Source of the DNA: Denitrobaculum tricleocarpae
GTDB lineage: Bacteria; Pseudomonadota; Alphaproteobacteria; Kiloniellales; Kiloniellaceae
DNA length: 64,000 nucleotides
NCBI RefSeq assembly: GCF_007004665.1
Contig: NZ_ML660052.1
Coordinates: forward strand, 372,001-436,000
Direction: 5' to 3'
A program made the translations under genes and the position numbers. Below the pieces are notes generated by a model, which was not told where the DNA came from, did no database searches, and saw only the letters and a program-made list of their open reading frames with translations. Numbering within the stretch: position 1 is the first letter of the stretch; every line of letters starts with the position of its first letter. This document shows positions 44,025 to 53,322 of the stretch, one piece after another.

Positions 44025-44945
44025 ATGCTGGGATCGGAAAAGCGCGACGCGCTGGTCGACGCCCTGGAACCTCATCACGGCGACGGCTTTGCGCCCACCG
44101 GCCGCAGCCTGACCCAGGATGCCATGCGCCGCTTCCGCCGGAACAGGGCCGCGCTGGCTTCGGTCTATGTCCTGGGGGGATTGGTTCTGGCCGCGTTGCT
44201 GGGGCCCTTCGTCATTCCCTATGGCTACGAGGATCCGGACTGGGCGGCCTTCCGCTTGCCGCCCGACTTCGCCAGCGGGCACTATTTCGGAACCGATCAG
44301 AACGGCCGGGACGTCCTGGCGCGGACCCTCTACGGCACCCGTATCTCCTTGATGGTGGCGCTGGTCGCGACCCTGGTTTCCATCGTGATCGGCGTGACCT
44401 ACGGGTCGATTGCCGGTTATCTCGGCGGGCGGACCGATGCGATCATGATGCGCTTCGTCGATATTATGTATGCGCTGCCCTATATCCTCTTTGTGATCCT
44501 TCTGATGGTGATCTTCGGGCGCAACGTGATCCTGCTCTTTATCGGGATCGGCGCCGTGGAGTGGTTGACCATGGCACGGATTGTGCGCGGCCAGACGCTC
44601 TCCCTGCGCGAGCGGGAGTTTATCGAAGCCGCCAAGGCGGCGGGCCTCAAACCCTTCCAGATCATTCGGCGGCACATTGCGCCCAACCTGGTCGGTCCTG
44701 TCGTGATCTTCGCCACCCTGACCGTGCCGGAGATCATCGTGACCGAGAGCTTTCTGTCTTACCTCGGCTTCGGTGTACAAGAGCCCCTGACCTCGCTGGG
44801 CACACTGATTGCCGAGGGCGCCGATGTCATGGAGGTCATGCCCTGGTTGTTGGGTTTTCCTGCCGCGTTCCTAGTCACCATGCTGCTGAGTCTCGCCTTC
44901 ATTGGTGACGGCTTGCGCGATGCTTTTGATCCGAAGGATGTCTGA
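44025..44945 (+). CDS. oppC: Oligopeptide ABC transporter permease (OppC)
   Basis: A 306-residue permease with an N-terminal OppC_N helix (RFRRNRAALASVYVLGGLVL) and five further helices. YFGTDQNGRDVLARTLYGTR is the family signature, and EFIEAAKAAGLKPFQIIRRH the coupling loop. Partner of OppB. Confidence 0.92.
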   Translation: MLGSEKRDALVDALEPHHGDGFAPTGRSLTQDAMRRFRRNRAALASVYVLGGLVLAALLGPFVIPYGYEDPDWAAFRLPPDFASGHYFGTDQNGRDVLARTLYGTRISLMVALVATLVSIVIGVTYGSIAGYLGGRTDAIMMRFVDIMYALPYILFVILLMVIFGRNVILLFIGIGAVEWLTMARIVRGQTLSLREREFIEAAKAAGLKPFQIIRRHIAPNLVGPVVIFATLTVPEIIVTESFLSYLGFGVQEPLTSLGTLIAEGADVMEVMPWLLGFPAAFLVTMLLSLAFIGDGLRDAFDPKDV

Positions 44946-44949
44946 AGCC

Positions 44950-45933
44950 ATGACTGAAAGCATCTTCAAAAGCGAAGACCTGACCGTACGTTTCGACACG
45001 CCGGAGGGAGAAGTGCAGGCCGTCACCGGACTCAACCTGGATATTGCGGCCGGCGAGACGGTTGCGATTGTCGGGGAGTCCGGATCGGGCAAGAGCCAGA
45101 CTTTCCTCTCGGTGATGGGACTGCTTGCCAGGAACGGACGGGCATCGGGGAAAGCCGTCCTGGAGGGTCGGGATCTGCTGAAGATGCGCCCGCGCGAGCT
45201 GGATGTTTACCGGGGCCGCGATATCTCCATGGTGTTCCAGGATCCCATGACCGGCTTGAACCCTTCGCTGCGGATTTCCCGCCAATTGACCGAAACCCTG
45301 GAAGTGCATCAAGGCTGCACACGCAAGGAGGCCGATGCCAGGGCGCTTGCAATGCTGGAAGCTGTCGGCATTCCGGATCCCAAGCGGCGCTTCAGGATGT
45401 ATCCGCACGAGCTTTCCGGCGGCATGCGCCAGCGGGTGATGATCGCGATGGCTTTACTCTGCGAACCCAAACTGCTGATCGCAGACGAGCCGACGACCGC
45501 GCTGGATGTGACCATCCAGGCCCAGATCCTGGAGCTCTTCGGGCAGCTGAAAACGGCTTTCGACACTGCACTGATACTGATTACCCATGATCTGGGGGTG
45601 GTCGCCGGGCTCGCCGACCGGGTCTTTGTGATGTACGCCGGACGGGTGGTCGAGGAGGCGCCGGTCGATGATCTCTTCGAAGACCCGAAGCACCCCTACA
45701 CCAAGGCCCTGCTGGCGTCCACACCAAGGATAGATACGGATCTTGAGAGCCTGGAGCCGATCCTGGGCCGCCCTCCGAACCTGCAACGCTTGCCCAAGGG
45801 CTGTGCCTTCGCGGCGCGCTGTGCCTTTGCCCAAGCGCAGTGTCATGATGTGCGGCCGCCGTTGAAATCCATCGCAAACCAGCGGACCTGCGCCTGCCTG
45901 TTGGTTGAGGCCGAAGAGAGGGAGCCGGTATGA
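44950..45933 (+). CDS. oppD: Oligopeptide ABC transporter ATPase (OppD)
   Basis: A 327-residue ATPase. Walker A GESGSGKSQ, signature LSGGMRQRVMIAMAL, Walker B LLIADEPTTALD and the switch His in LITHDLG are intact. The C-terminal oligopeptide extension carries the Cys cluster region (GCAFAARCAFAQAQC, then CACL), an iron-sulphur-like motif common in OppD. I chose ATG 44950, 4 bp after oppC; a frame opens at 44902 inside oppC. Confidence 0.93.
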   Translation: MTESIFKSEDLTVRFDTPEGEVQAVTGLNLDIAAGETVAIVGESGSGKSQTFLSVMGLLARNGRASGKAVLEGRDLLKMRPRELDVYRGRDISMVFQDPMTGLNPSLRISRQLTETLEVHQGCTRKEADARALAMLEAVGIPDPKRRFRMYPHELSGGMRQRVMIAMALLCEPKLLIADEPTTALDVTIQAQILELFGQLKTAFDTALILITHDLGVVAGLADRVFVMYAGRVVEEAPVDDLFEDPKHPYTKALLASTPRIDTDLESLEPILGRPPNLQRLPKGCAFAARCAFAQAQCHDVRPPLKSIANQRTCACLLVEAEEREPV

Positions 45934-46916
45934 GTGAAACGCTTCTCGAGGTTCAGGATATCAGGACCGAGTTTTCGGTCTCCGGCGGTGGCCTCTTTCA
46001 GCCGAAGAGACGACTGCGGGCGGTCAATGATGTGAGCTTCACGCTCAGGCGAGGTGAAACCCTGGGGATCGTTGGAGAGTCCGGCTGCGGAAAATCAACG
46101 CTGGGACGCAGCCTCCTGCGATTGATTGAACCCTCCGCGGGACGGGTCCTGTGGCAGGGAGAGGATATTGCCGGCCTCTCGCCCGAAAAGATGCGCCTGA
46201 AACGGCGGGACATGCAAATGATCTTTCAGGATCCTATTGCGTCCCTGGATCCTCGCATGACCATTGGCGATATCATTGCCGAGCCGCTGACCGTGTTCGA
46301 ACGCAGTCTGAGCAAGGCGGAGCGGCGTGCGCGCGTGCTCGATGTCATGGATACAGTGGGGCTGTCGGGCGACATGCTCAATCGCTATCCCCATGAGTTC
46401 TCAGGCGGTCAGGCGCAACGCATCGGCATTGCCCGGGCCATCATCACCCGGCCGAAGCTGGTGGTCTGTGACGAGCCGGTCTCGGCACTGGATGTCTCGA
46501 TCCAGGCCCAGATCATCAACCTCCTGCAGGAGCTCAAACGCAAGTTCGGCCTGACCATGATTTTTATCAGCCATGATCTTTCGATCATGCGCCTGATCTC
46601 CGACCGCATCATGGTCCTGTACCTCGGACGGGTGGTGGAATTGTCTGAGAAATCAATGCTCTTTGCGGACCCAAAGCATCCCTATACCCGCGCGCTGCTG
46701 TCGGCGGCCCCCGTGCCCGATCCCAAGACGGCGCGGGCGCGTCAACGGATCATGCTGCGCGGCGACCCGCCCTCACCGCTGGACCCGCCGTCGGGCTGCG
46801 CATTCCGAACCCGGTGTCCACTTGCCCAAGAGCGCTGCGCCCAGCGGGTTCAGGAACTGGAAACGGTCGCGGAAGGGCAGGAGATAGCCTGCGAGGTCGT
46901 CGCGGGCAGTCTGTGA
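45930..46916 (+). CDS. oppF: Oligopeptide ABC transporter ATPase (OppF)
   Basis: A 328-residue ATPase with GESGCGKSTLGRSLL, SGGQAQRIGIARAI, VVCDEPVSALD and FISHDLS. The C-terminal GCAFRTRCPLAQERCAQ matches the OppF tail. ATGA overlap with oppD. It completes the importer; energy comes from ATP hydrolysis by the OppDF pair at the inner membrane. Confidence 0.93.
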   Translation: MSETLLEVQDIRTEFSVSGGGLFQPKRRLRAVNDVSFTLRRGETLGIVGESGCGKSTLGRSLLRLIEPSAGRVLWQGEDIAGLSPEKMRLKRRDMQMIFQDPIASLDPRMTIGDIIAEPLTVFERSLSKAERRARVLDVMDTVGLSGDMLNRYPHEFSGGQAQRIGIARAIITRPKLVVCDEPVSALDVSIQAQIINLLQELKRKFGLTMIFISHDLSIMRLISDRIMVLYLGRVVELSEKSMLFADPKHPYTRALLSAAPVPDPKTARARQRIMLRGDPPSPLDPPSGCAFRTRCPLAQERCAQRVQELETVAEGQEIACEVVAGSL

Positions 46917-46938
46917 TCCCCCCTAACTTGCTTTCGTT

Positions 46939-48738
46939 CTATTCCGCGGCTGTGATCTGCTTGGCCTGCTGACGGCTCTCGCGCGCCTCGGTTTGCTTGT
47001 GCGCCTTTGCCACCGCCGCTTTCGCGGCTTCGGTCAGGGCGAACATCTCCAGGTCCTCGTCTTCGCCATGCTCGTCGACAGGGGTCAAGGCGATGTCCAT
47101 GTAGGACTGGGTTGCCGGATCGCGTTTGATCCTTTTGGCCAGGATAAAGAGCCTGACGGCGTAGGCGGCAAAGGGGCCGTAGGTGGTGAGGATCTCCCAG
47201 GCCCGTTTCGGATAGAAGACGAGCGGGCTCTCAAGCGGCAGGCCCGATCGGCGCTGGGTGCGGAGCTTGCGGCGAAAGTAGCCGCCCTGAAGGGGGTGGA
47301 CCTTTTCGTAGCGTATGCATCCGGCGAACTGCAGGGTATGCATCCAGATGCGTTCCGGTTTGTTGCCGCTGACCACCATGCGTTTCATCATGGTCGCGAC
47401 GTGATCATCCGAGTAATAGAGCTCCCAGGCCTTGTTATAAATTCCCTGCCATTCCTCTTTGGACATCATGGCGTGACCTGTGCAGACATGCTCCAGGTCG
47501 TAGATGTTCATATCCGGATCCATGGGGATGCCCTGCTTGTAGAGGTTCTGATGATCTTCCGATCCGGGCAGCGGCGTGAGGCAGAAGAACTCCAGTATAT
47601 CGACCGGCAGCTCGCGCTTGATGATCTCAATGTCGTTGGCGATCTTCTCCGGGGTGTCTGCCGGAAAGCCCAGGATGTAGCCCGCGAAGGTGATGATCTG
47701 TTGCTCGCGCCACATCTGAAGCATGGTCCGGTATTCGGTAATCCGGTTCTGCCGTTTTTTGGCGTGCATCAGGTTGTCCGGATTAATGTTCTCCATGCCG
47801 ATAAAGACGCGCGCGACACCGGCGCGCTTGGCTTTCGAAATGAAGTTCTTGATCTTGTGACAGAGGGTGTCGACCTGGATCGTGATCGAGAAGGGTAGAT
47901 CCAGTTCTTCGCGCAGGTCCCCGAGCCGGTCGAAGATGGCTTCCCAGTTTTTGTTGCGGGCGAAGTTGTCGTCGGTGATGAAGTAGCGGTAGATCCCCTG
48001 TTTCACGTTCGCGCGTACCAGCCGTTCGACGTCATCCGCTTCGCGGAAGCGGGACTTGCGGCCCTGTACGTTGATGATGGTGCAGAAGCTGCACTGGAAG
48101 GGGCAGCCGCGGCCTGCATCGAAACAGGCAATGGAGGCCCCGTATTTCCGTACCATCTTTTCCGGCAGGAAAGGCGTCGGCTCGTTGTCGATGCCCGGCA
48201 GATCGTTCATGTAGTTGTAGATCGGTTTCAGCTCACCGCGCAGGGCGTCGAGGTAAAAGTCCTGCAGGCGTCCTTCGGACTCACCTGCGTAGAGGGAAAT
48301 GCCCAGATCAAGCGCTTCCTGAAGATCGGGCGGCAGTTTCGGCAGCATGGAAAGGCAGCCACTCGGATGGAAACCGCCGATCGCCACCTGCAGGCCCGCG
48401 GCCCTGAATTGACGGGCGAGGTCCATGGCACGGGGAAACTGATTGGATTGAACACCCACCAGACAGACAACCCCTCTGGCATCCTGCTGGCTTTGCCGCC
48501 GGATGATGTCCTTGACGGGGATGACGCTGTTGGTTTCGTCGTAACCTTTCAGAATCACTTCGACGTCGTCGCCAAGGGCGCGGCGCTCAATCAGGTCCAT
48601 CGATATCCCGTAGATGCTTGAGAGGGTATTGGAGGGGATCCAGGCCTTGAGCCACTGGATGACGTAACCCTCGTCGTCGTAGTGTGACGGCTTGATTAAC
48701 TCAACGAAGAACGTCCGTTTTTCATTCGATGTGTTCAC
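46939..48738 (-). CDS. B12-binding-domain radical SAM protein
   Basis: A 599-residue enzyme, numbered from GTG 48738. The N-terminal part resembles a cobalamin-binding domain (VVCLVGVQSNQFPRAMDLAR, VAIGGFHPSG). The iron-sulphur motif is CPFQCSFC (Cys212, Cys216, Cys219) in a TIM-barrel domain (about 200-420) with YFITDDNFARNK and ARVFIGMENINP. The tail is hydrophilic. Many such enzymes methylate or rearrange lipids or cofactors; this one has no partner genes to define a substrate. The start is uncertain: ATG 48786 would add 16 residues, and the frame opens at 48942. Confidence 0.83.
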   Translation of the reverse strand: MNTSNEKRTFFVELIKPSHYDDEGYVIQWLKAWIPSNTLSSIYGISMDLIERRALGDDVEVILKGYDETNSVIPVKDIIRRQSQQDARGVVCLVGVQSNQFPRAMDLARQFRAAGLQVAIGGFHPSGCLSMLPKLPPDLQEALDLGISLYAGESEGRLQDFYLDALRGELKPIYNYMNDLPGIDNEPTPFLPEKMVRKYGASIACFDAGRGCPFQCSFCTIINVQGRKSRFREADDVERLVRANVKQGIYRYFITDDNFARNKNWEAIFDRLGDLREELDLPFSITIQVDTLCHKIKNFISKAKRAGVARVFIGMENINPDNLMHAKKRQNRITEYRTMLQMWREQQIITFAGYILGFPADTPEKIANDIEIIKRELPVDILEFFCLTPLPGSEDHQNLYKQGIPMDPDMNIYDLEHVCTGHAMMSKEEWQGIYNKAWELYYSDDHVATMMKRMVVSGNKPERIWMHTLQFAGCIRYEKVHPLQGGYFRRKLRTQRRSGLPLESPLVFYPKRAWEILTTYGPFAAYAVRLFILAKRIKRDPATQSYMDIALTPVDEHGEDEDLEMFALTEAAKAAVAKAHKQTEARESRQQAKQITAAE

Positions 48739-49246
48739 TGGGTAGAGCCCCCCTCTAATGCCCCAATGCCGCACAGAATAAGGCATTTTTGTCTGAAAAG
48801 ATAGACTCGTAAGAATGCGAACGAAATCAATTCCTTGAGTCAAACAGCTGCTGACTGCAACCCTCAGGCGCATTGGCACTTGATTTCTAAAACGGGGTTT
48901 GTTAAACACCGCGTCCCTCGCGATGAACGCGATGTGTTTCAACCAAGTGAGAACCGACGTGAAAATGTTTCGCGATAGAGATGTCGCACCGGATCTCGAT
49001 TGGGTTGCCCGCCGACTGCGCTAGTTGCGCTTCCAGGCCGGTGATCCGAGACCGGCGATATCAAACAAAGAGTCGATCGAACCAGGGCTGCGAGCCTTCC
49101 TGATCAAGCCATCGGGATTCCGTCGCGCCTGTTGGTTCGATTAAGAAAGAGCCTATCGCTCATGCTGTCCCATGCCTGTTGGACGCGGCGCGCCTGCGCT
49201 TGTTTTCCGGTGATGTGATGCCTGTGCGAAAAACATGTGAAGAAAA
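48739..49246. other. Intergenic region between divergent genes
   Basis: About 500 bp separate the radical SAM gene and the AAA ATPase. Frames here are short and not protein-like. No repeat or RNA gene was recognised; promoters for both genes must lie here. Confidence 0.4.
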
Positions 49247-51358
49247 ATGGAAACCGCAAAATCGAGAGGCCTGATCGCCCGCTATATCGCCGGGTTGATG
49301 ACAGGCATTGAACCGAAGTCCGCGCCCGGCAAAGTCCTGAGCGGCTGGCTGCGTGGCCAGTCACGTCTGGTAGGACTGGACTTTGATAAAGTCACGACGG
49401 TGGTTACGGCATCCGGCAAGATCCGAAAGGCCAGGGCGGGAGATAAACCTCTGTCCGCAAAGGCCTGGGGACAGCTGCGCGCTGCCCTGGAGAACGCTGA
49501 CATCACCGATGCTGTTTCAACCAGGATTCCAATGGCCAATCTGCAGCACTTTGCCGATGCAATGTCGTTGCAACCCTTGGAAAGCAAGGTCTTCGCCTTT
49601 GTCTTTCACTGTAGTTGCGAGGACGCCTTCGACGCCTTGTGCGATCAACTGGTGGCAACCCGCATGATCGATTCCGTCGGGGTGATTGGCGCAGCGATCG
49701 GCGAGAGCCAGACGGAAATCTGGCAAAGCCTGACAGCGGGCCCTCTGGCCAGTCTTGGGCTGATTACCAGTTACGGACATGGGGCGGGTCAGTTCAGTTA
49801 CAGCCTTCCCTATCGGCTGCGCCGGGCGCTGTTGCCGCCCAACGAGGGCATCCAGGCGATCGAGCGGGCGTTGATGGGAACCCCGTTGTCGACAGATTTG
49901 GACTGGGCGGATTTCGAGCATCTGGCGCCCCAGCGCGACTTCATGGCGCGCCTTCTGAGTGGCGCAGCAGCAACGAAGCAGCGTGGCGTCAATATCCTGT
50001 TGTACGGTCCGCCCGGCACCGGCAAGACCGAGCTGTGCAAGATGCTGACGGCGAAGGCCGGACTGTCTTTGTTCGGGATCGGCGAGAGCGATGAAGACGG
50101 CGATGAGCCCGACCGCTACGACCGGCTGGCGGACCTGCGCCTGGCGGAACGCCTGGCCATGCGCCGGGGGCAGGCAGCTTTATTATTCGACGAGATGGAG
50201 GACATTCTGCAGAACGACGTCCGCATGAGTTACGGCGGCGGGCGGTTGCGGCGCGCGGGTTCCAAGGTCTTCATGAACCGGACGCTGGAGGGGAATCGCG
50301 TCCCGGTCTTTTGGACCGCGAACAGCCTTCAGGAGTTTGATCCGGCTTTTTTACGCCGGATGTCGTTCATCGCCGAGATCAAGTTGCCGCCACTGGCAAC
50401 ACGCCGCCAGCTTTGGCGCAAGGCGTTGGAGGCCCATGGTGTTTCCCTGGCTCCTGAGGAGGTGACGTCGCTTTCCAGGCGACATCGGGTCGGGCCCGGC
50501 GTCATCAATACGGCGACACGGTCTGTTGCTGTGGCGGACGGCGCTTGTGCCGACATTGACTTCGTCGTGGAAGCCATGACCAAGTTGATCGATGGTGAGG
50601 GGCGGCGCAAGCGAGACTCCGAAGGCTCGGTGCGTTTCGAAGTGGAGCTGGCGAATGCGGATATCGATTTGTCGAAGCTGCAGGCGTCTCTTTCACGGGA
50701 GGAGGCGCCGCGCGATTTTTCGATCTGTTGTCACGGCCCACCGGGAACGGGCAAGAGCGCGTTCGTTCGTCAGCTTGCGGCCGAGATGGGCGTCGACGTG
50801 CTCGAGAAGCGCGGGTCTGATCTTTTGTCCAAGTGGGTCGGCGGCACTGAAGAGCTGATCGCCGAGGCTTTCGCCGAAGCGCGGGAGGATGAGCGCTTTC
50901 TGATCATCGATGAAGCGGACTCTTTGCTTTGGGGCAGGGGAGCGGCTGAACGTTCCTGGGAAGTCTCCATGGTCAATGAGCTTTTGCTGGCCATGGAAAC
51001 TCATGATCAGCCCTTTGCCTGCACGACAAACCAGATGGCGCAGATCGATGCCGCGGCTTTGCGGCGCTTCACCTTCAAGGTGAAGTTCGGCTTCATGTCC
51101 AACGCTCAGGTCCGTTCTGCGTTCCTGCGCTTCTTTGGTTTCGAGGCGCCGGCGATGATCGGCAGGATTTCCAGTCTGACGCCCGGTGATTTTGCCGTCG
51201 TGGCAAAGAAACTGAAGTTCCTCACCGCGAAAGCGGATGAGGACGCGGATGCGAGCGCTGCCGCATCCAGGGCGGAGGAGATCCTGCGCCTCTTGGAGCA
51301 GGAAGTCGCGGTAAAGCCGGCGGCAGACCGCAAGATCGGATTTACGCTGACGGCGTGA
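49247..51358 (+). CDS. Tandem AAA ATPase (SpoVK/Cdc48-like)
   Basis: A 703-residue protein with two AAA modules. Module 1 has Walker A GPPGTGKTEL (254-263), Walker B LLFDEMED (Asp315, Glu316) and sensor Asn in WTANS. Module 2 has GPPGTGKSAF (497-506), LIIDEADSLLWG and CTTNQ, plus LSKWVGGTEE, the hinge seen in Cdc48-like enzymes. Residues 1-240 form a helical N-terminal region with no recognised domain, likely the substrate adaptor. Probably a cytoplasmic unfoldase or remodelling machine of unknown client. It stands alone. Confidence 0.82.
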   Translation: METAKSRGLIARYIAGLMTGIEPKSAPGKVLSGWLRGQSRLVGLDFDKVTTVVTASGKIRKARAGDKPLSAKAWGQLRAALENADITDAVSTRIPMANLQHFADAMSLQPLESKVFAFVFHCSCEDAFDALCDQLVATRMIDSVGVIGAAIGESQTEIWQSLTAGPLASLGLITSYGHGAGQFSYSLPYRLRRALLPPNEGIQAIERALMGTPLSTDLDWADFEHLAPQRDFMARLLSGAAATKQRGVNILLYGPPGTGKTELCKMLTAKAGLSLFGIGESDEDGDEPDRYDRLADLRLAERLAMRRGQAALLFDEMEDILQNDVRMSYGGGRLRRAGSKVFMNRTLEGNRVPVFWTANSLQEFDPAFLRRMSFIAEIKLPPLATRRQLWRKALEAHGVSLAPEEVTSLSRRHRVGPGVINTATRSVAVADGACADIDFVVEAMTKLIDGEGRRKRDSEGSVRFEVELANADIDLSKLQASLSREEAPRDFSICCHGPPGTGKSAFVRQLAAEMGVDVLEKRGSDLLSKWVGGTEELIAEAFAEAREDERFLIIDEADSLLWGRGAAERSWEVSMVNELLLAMETHDQPFACTTNQMAQIDAAALRRFTFKVKFGFMSNAQVRSAFLRFFGFEAPAMIGRISSLTPGDFAVVAKKLKFLTAKADEDADASAAASRAEEILRLLEQEVAVKPAADRKIGFTLTA

Positions 51359-51579
51359 ATCCGAACCTGTTGCGCGCAGTGTTTGCGGCGCGAAGTGCGC
51401 AATGGTTTAGCTGATTCCGATAATAAATTATCTTTCTGTGACAATTATTTAACCCGGATTGATTCAAGTCATGGGCAATGCTTTGATAGCATGCAAAGCT
51501 GGTAAAAAGTGGTACCAGTCCCACCCTCCTGAACTTTGTTGGGCGGCAACCTCATTGTGAAACTCCAAGGAGACTCAAT

Positions 51580-51993
51580 ATGTGTGCAGCACAGGCAAAA
51601 GAATCCGCGACCAAAACCGAAGAGCCGACTTTTACGCCCTTTAGCTCCGAAGCGATTATGGAGATGAACTCGGCGAACATTCAGACCTTCACGAAGATGA
51701 GTGATGTCATGATGAAGGGCGTGGCAACCCTCAATGAAGAGATGAGCCGTTTCGCAAGCATGCGCTTTAGCGAGGACATGGAAGCGCAAAAGTCCTTCAT
51801 GGCCTGCAAGTCACCGATCGAGGCGTTCAGTGTCTGCTCGAGCTTCATGCAGTCGACCATGCGCGAATACTTCGAAGAGGTCAGGACTCTGACCGGCATT
51901 GCCGCGGAAATTTCGCAGCAGAGCCTCACGCCCGTTGAGGAGCAAACCGAAGAGATACTGAAAGCAGCAAATGGGGCAACCAAGAAGAACTGA
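51580..51993 (+). CDS. Phasin-family PHA granule protein
   Basis: A 137-residue helical protein. The phasin_2 pattern reads FTKMSDVMMKGVATLNEEMS, then FMACKSPIEAFSVCSSFM and VRTLTGIAAEISQQS. Phasins coat polyhydroxyalkanoate granules, control their size, and are usually repressed by PhaR, whose gene is 9 kb away. No phaR-type site was identified. A duplicated terminator follows. Confidence 0.8.
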   Translation: MCAAQAKESATKTEEPTFTPFSSEAIMEMNSANIQTFTKMSDVMMKGVATLNEEMSRFASMRFSEDMEAQKSFMACKSPIEAFSVCSSFMQSTMREYFEEVRTLTGIAAEISQQSLTPVEEQTEEILKAANGATKKN

Positions 51994-52033
51994 GTTTGCG
52001 CTTGCCCTCGTTCGTCATTGATCACGTTTGTTG

Positions 52034-52082
52034 CGCGGCCGGTTTTTTTCCGGTCGCGTTTTTTTCCGGTCGCGTTTTTTTG
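52034..52082 (+). terminator. Duplicated intrinsic terminator after the phasin gene
   Basis: GCGGCCGG (52035-52042) pairs with CCGGTCGC (52050-52057) around a T7 loop, with one G-U pair. The 16-nt unit TTTTTTTCCGGTCGCG occurs twice in perfect tandem (52043-52058, 52059-52074), followed by seven more T. The same T-run can act as loop or as U-tail. Confidence 0.75.
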
Positions 52083-52223
52083 TCTGCGAACTCTTGTCAG
52101 GCCACCGCCTTTCTTCCCGTCTTTCAACAACGCCGGCGTGACAAGGCCAGCAAGCAAATGTAGCGTTACCGCGCATCCGATGATTACGGGTCATCCATGT
52201 CGCGGTGAGGGGAAGAAATAAAA

Positions 52224-53195
52224 ATGAAGGTTTTGATCACTGGAGGCGCGGGCTTCCTGGGTAACAAGCTGGCCATCGCTCTGAGCGAAAAAGGAAGTTG
52301 TGCGGACGCGAGCGGGCGGCAGGCCGCGATTGACGAAATTCTTCTGTTGGATCATGTCGAGCTGCGAATCCTGCCTGCGGGCTGCAGAGCTGTCGTCGGC
52401 GACGTTGCCGACCCGGCGGTGATTGAGCGGGTGATCGATGCCGACACGGCGGTGGTATTCCATCTTGCGGCTGTTGTAAGTGGAGAGGCCGAAGAGAACT
52501 TCGATCTGGGTATGCGCGTCAATCTGGATGCCACCCGCTTGCTGCTGGAGCGTTGCCGCAGTCTTGGGACTTGCCCCAAAGTTCTTTTCGCCAGTTCGGT
52601 TGCGGCCTTCGGGCCCGAGGGTGGGCGGATCTTGAGCAGCACGCCGAACCGGCCTCTGACGTCATACGGAACCCAGAAGGCTATTGCCGAGCTGATGCTG
52701 AACGACTACGCCCGGAAGGGCTTCATTCAGGGGATCGCCTTTCGCCTGCCGACGGTGGTGGTGAGACCTGGCCGCCCGAACCGCGCCGCGTCTTCTTTCG
52801 CCAGTTCTATTTTGCGTGAGCCGTTGCAGGGCCAGGCAATGGTTTGCCCCGTGCGCAAGGACGTGGGCGTGTGGCTGACATCGCCGCGCTCCATTGTCTC
52901 GGCTTTTATTCACGGCGCCGATCTGGATTTGGAGAAGCTTGGCACATGGCGGACTCTCAATTTACCCGGCCTTACGGTTGCTCTGGAGGAGATGGTGGCG
53001 GCACTGGTGCGCAAGGGCGGTGATGCCGGTTTGATTTCCTGGGAGCTGGATCCGGCCATCCAGAAAATCGTCGACACCTGGCCCGTCTCGATCGACACGC
53101 CGGAAGCAACGGCTCTTGGTTTTGTAACTGATAGCTCGATCGACGAGGTGATCGATATTTTCCTGGAGGAAGATATCGAGCGCGCGCCTGCCTGA
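52224..53195 (+). CDS. denD: NAD-dependent epimerase/dehydratase, D-erythronate dehydrogenase-like
   Basis: A 323-residue extended SDR with ITGGAGFLGNKLA for NAD binding and the active-site YGTQK. FRLPTVVVRPGRPNRAASSF and ILREPLQGQAMVCPV followed by WLTSPRS match DenD, which oxidises D-erythronate at C2. The usual DenD partners (OtnK kinase, OtnC aldolase, OtnI isomerase) are not in the window, so the symbol is tentative. Confidence 0.72.
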   Translation: MKVLITGGAGFLGNKLAIALSEKGSCADASGRQAAIDEILLLDHVELRILPAGCRAVVGDVADPAVIERVIDADTAVVFHLAAVVSGEAEENFDLGMRVNLDATRLLLERCRSLGTCPKVLFASSVAAFGPEGGRILSSTPNRPLTSYGTQKAIAELMLNDYARKGFIQGIAFRLPTVVVRPGRPNRAASSFASSILREPLQGQAMVCPVRKDVGVWLTSPRSIVSAFIHGADLDLEKLGTWRTLNLPGLTVALEEMVAALVRKGGDAGLISWELDPAIQKIVDTWPVSIDTPEATALGFVTDSSIDEVIDIFLEEDIERAPA

Positions 53196-53322
53196 GAAAG
53201 AGTCCGGGGTTTTAAAGATAATCCGAGAGTGCGATTGCACTCGCTCACCGCCCGAAGTATCAGGAGATGGAACTTTCAGATCCCTTTCCGTCCGCCGCTA
53301 CTTTTATGGAGCAACTGAACAG

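Noticed and set aside
43635-44780. 381-codon open frame on the minus strand
   Set aside because: Antisense of oppB and oppC; low-complexity composition rich in His, Gln and Asp.
49104-49364. 86-codon frame on the minus strand before the AAA ATPase
   Set aside because: No recognisable domain, overlaps the ATPase start, and reads as chance.
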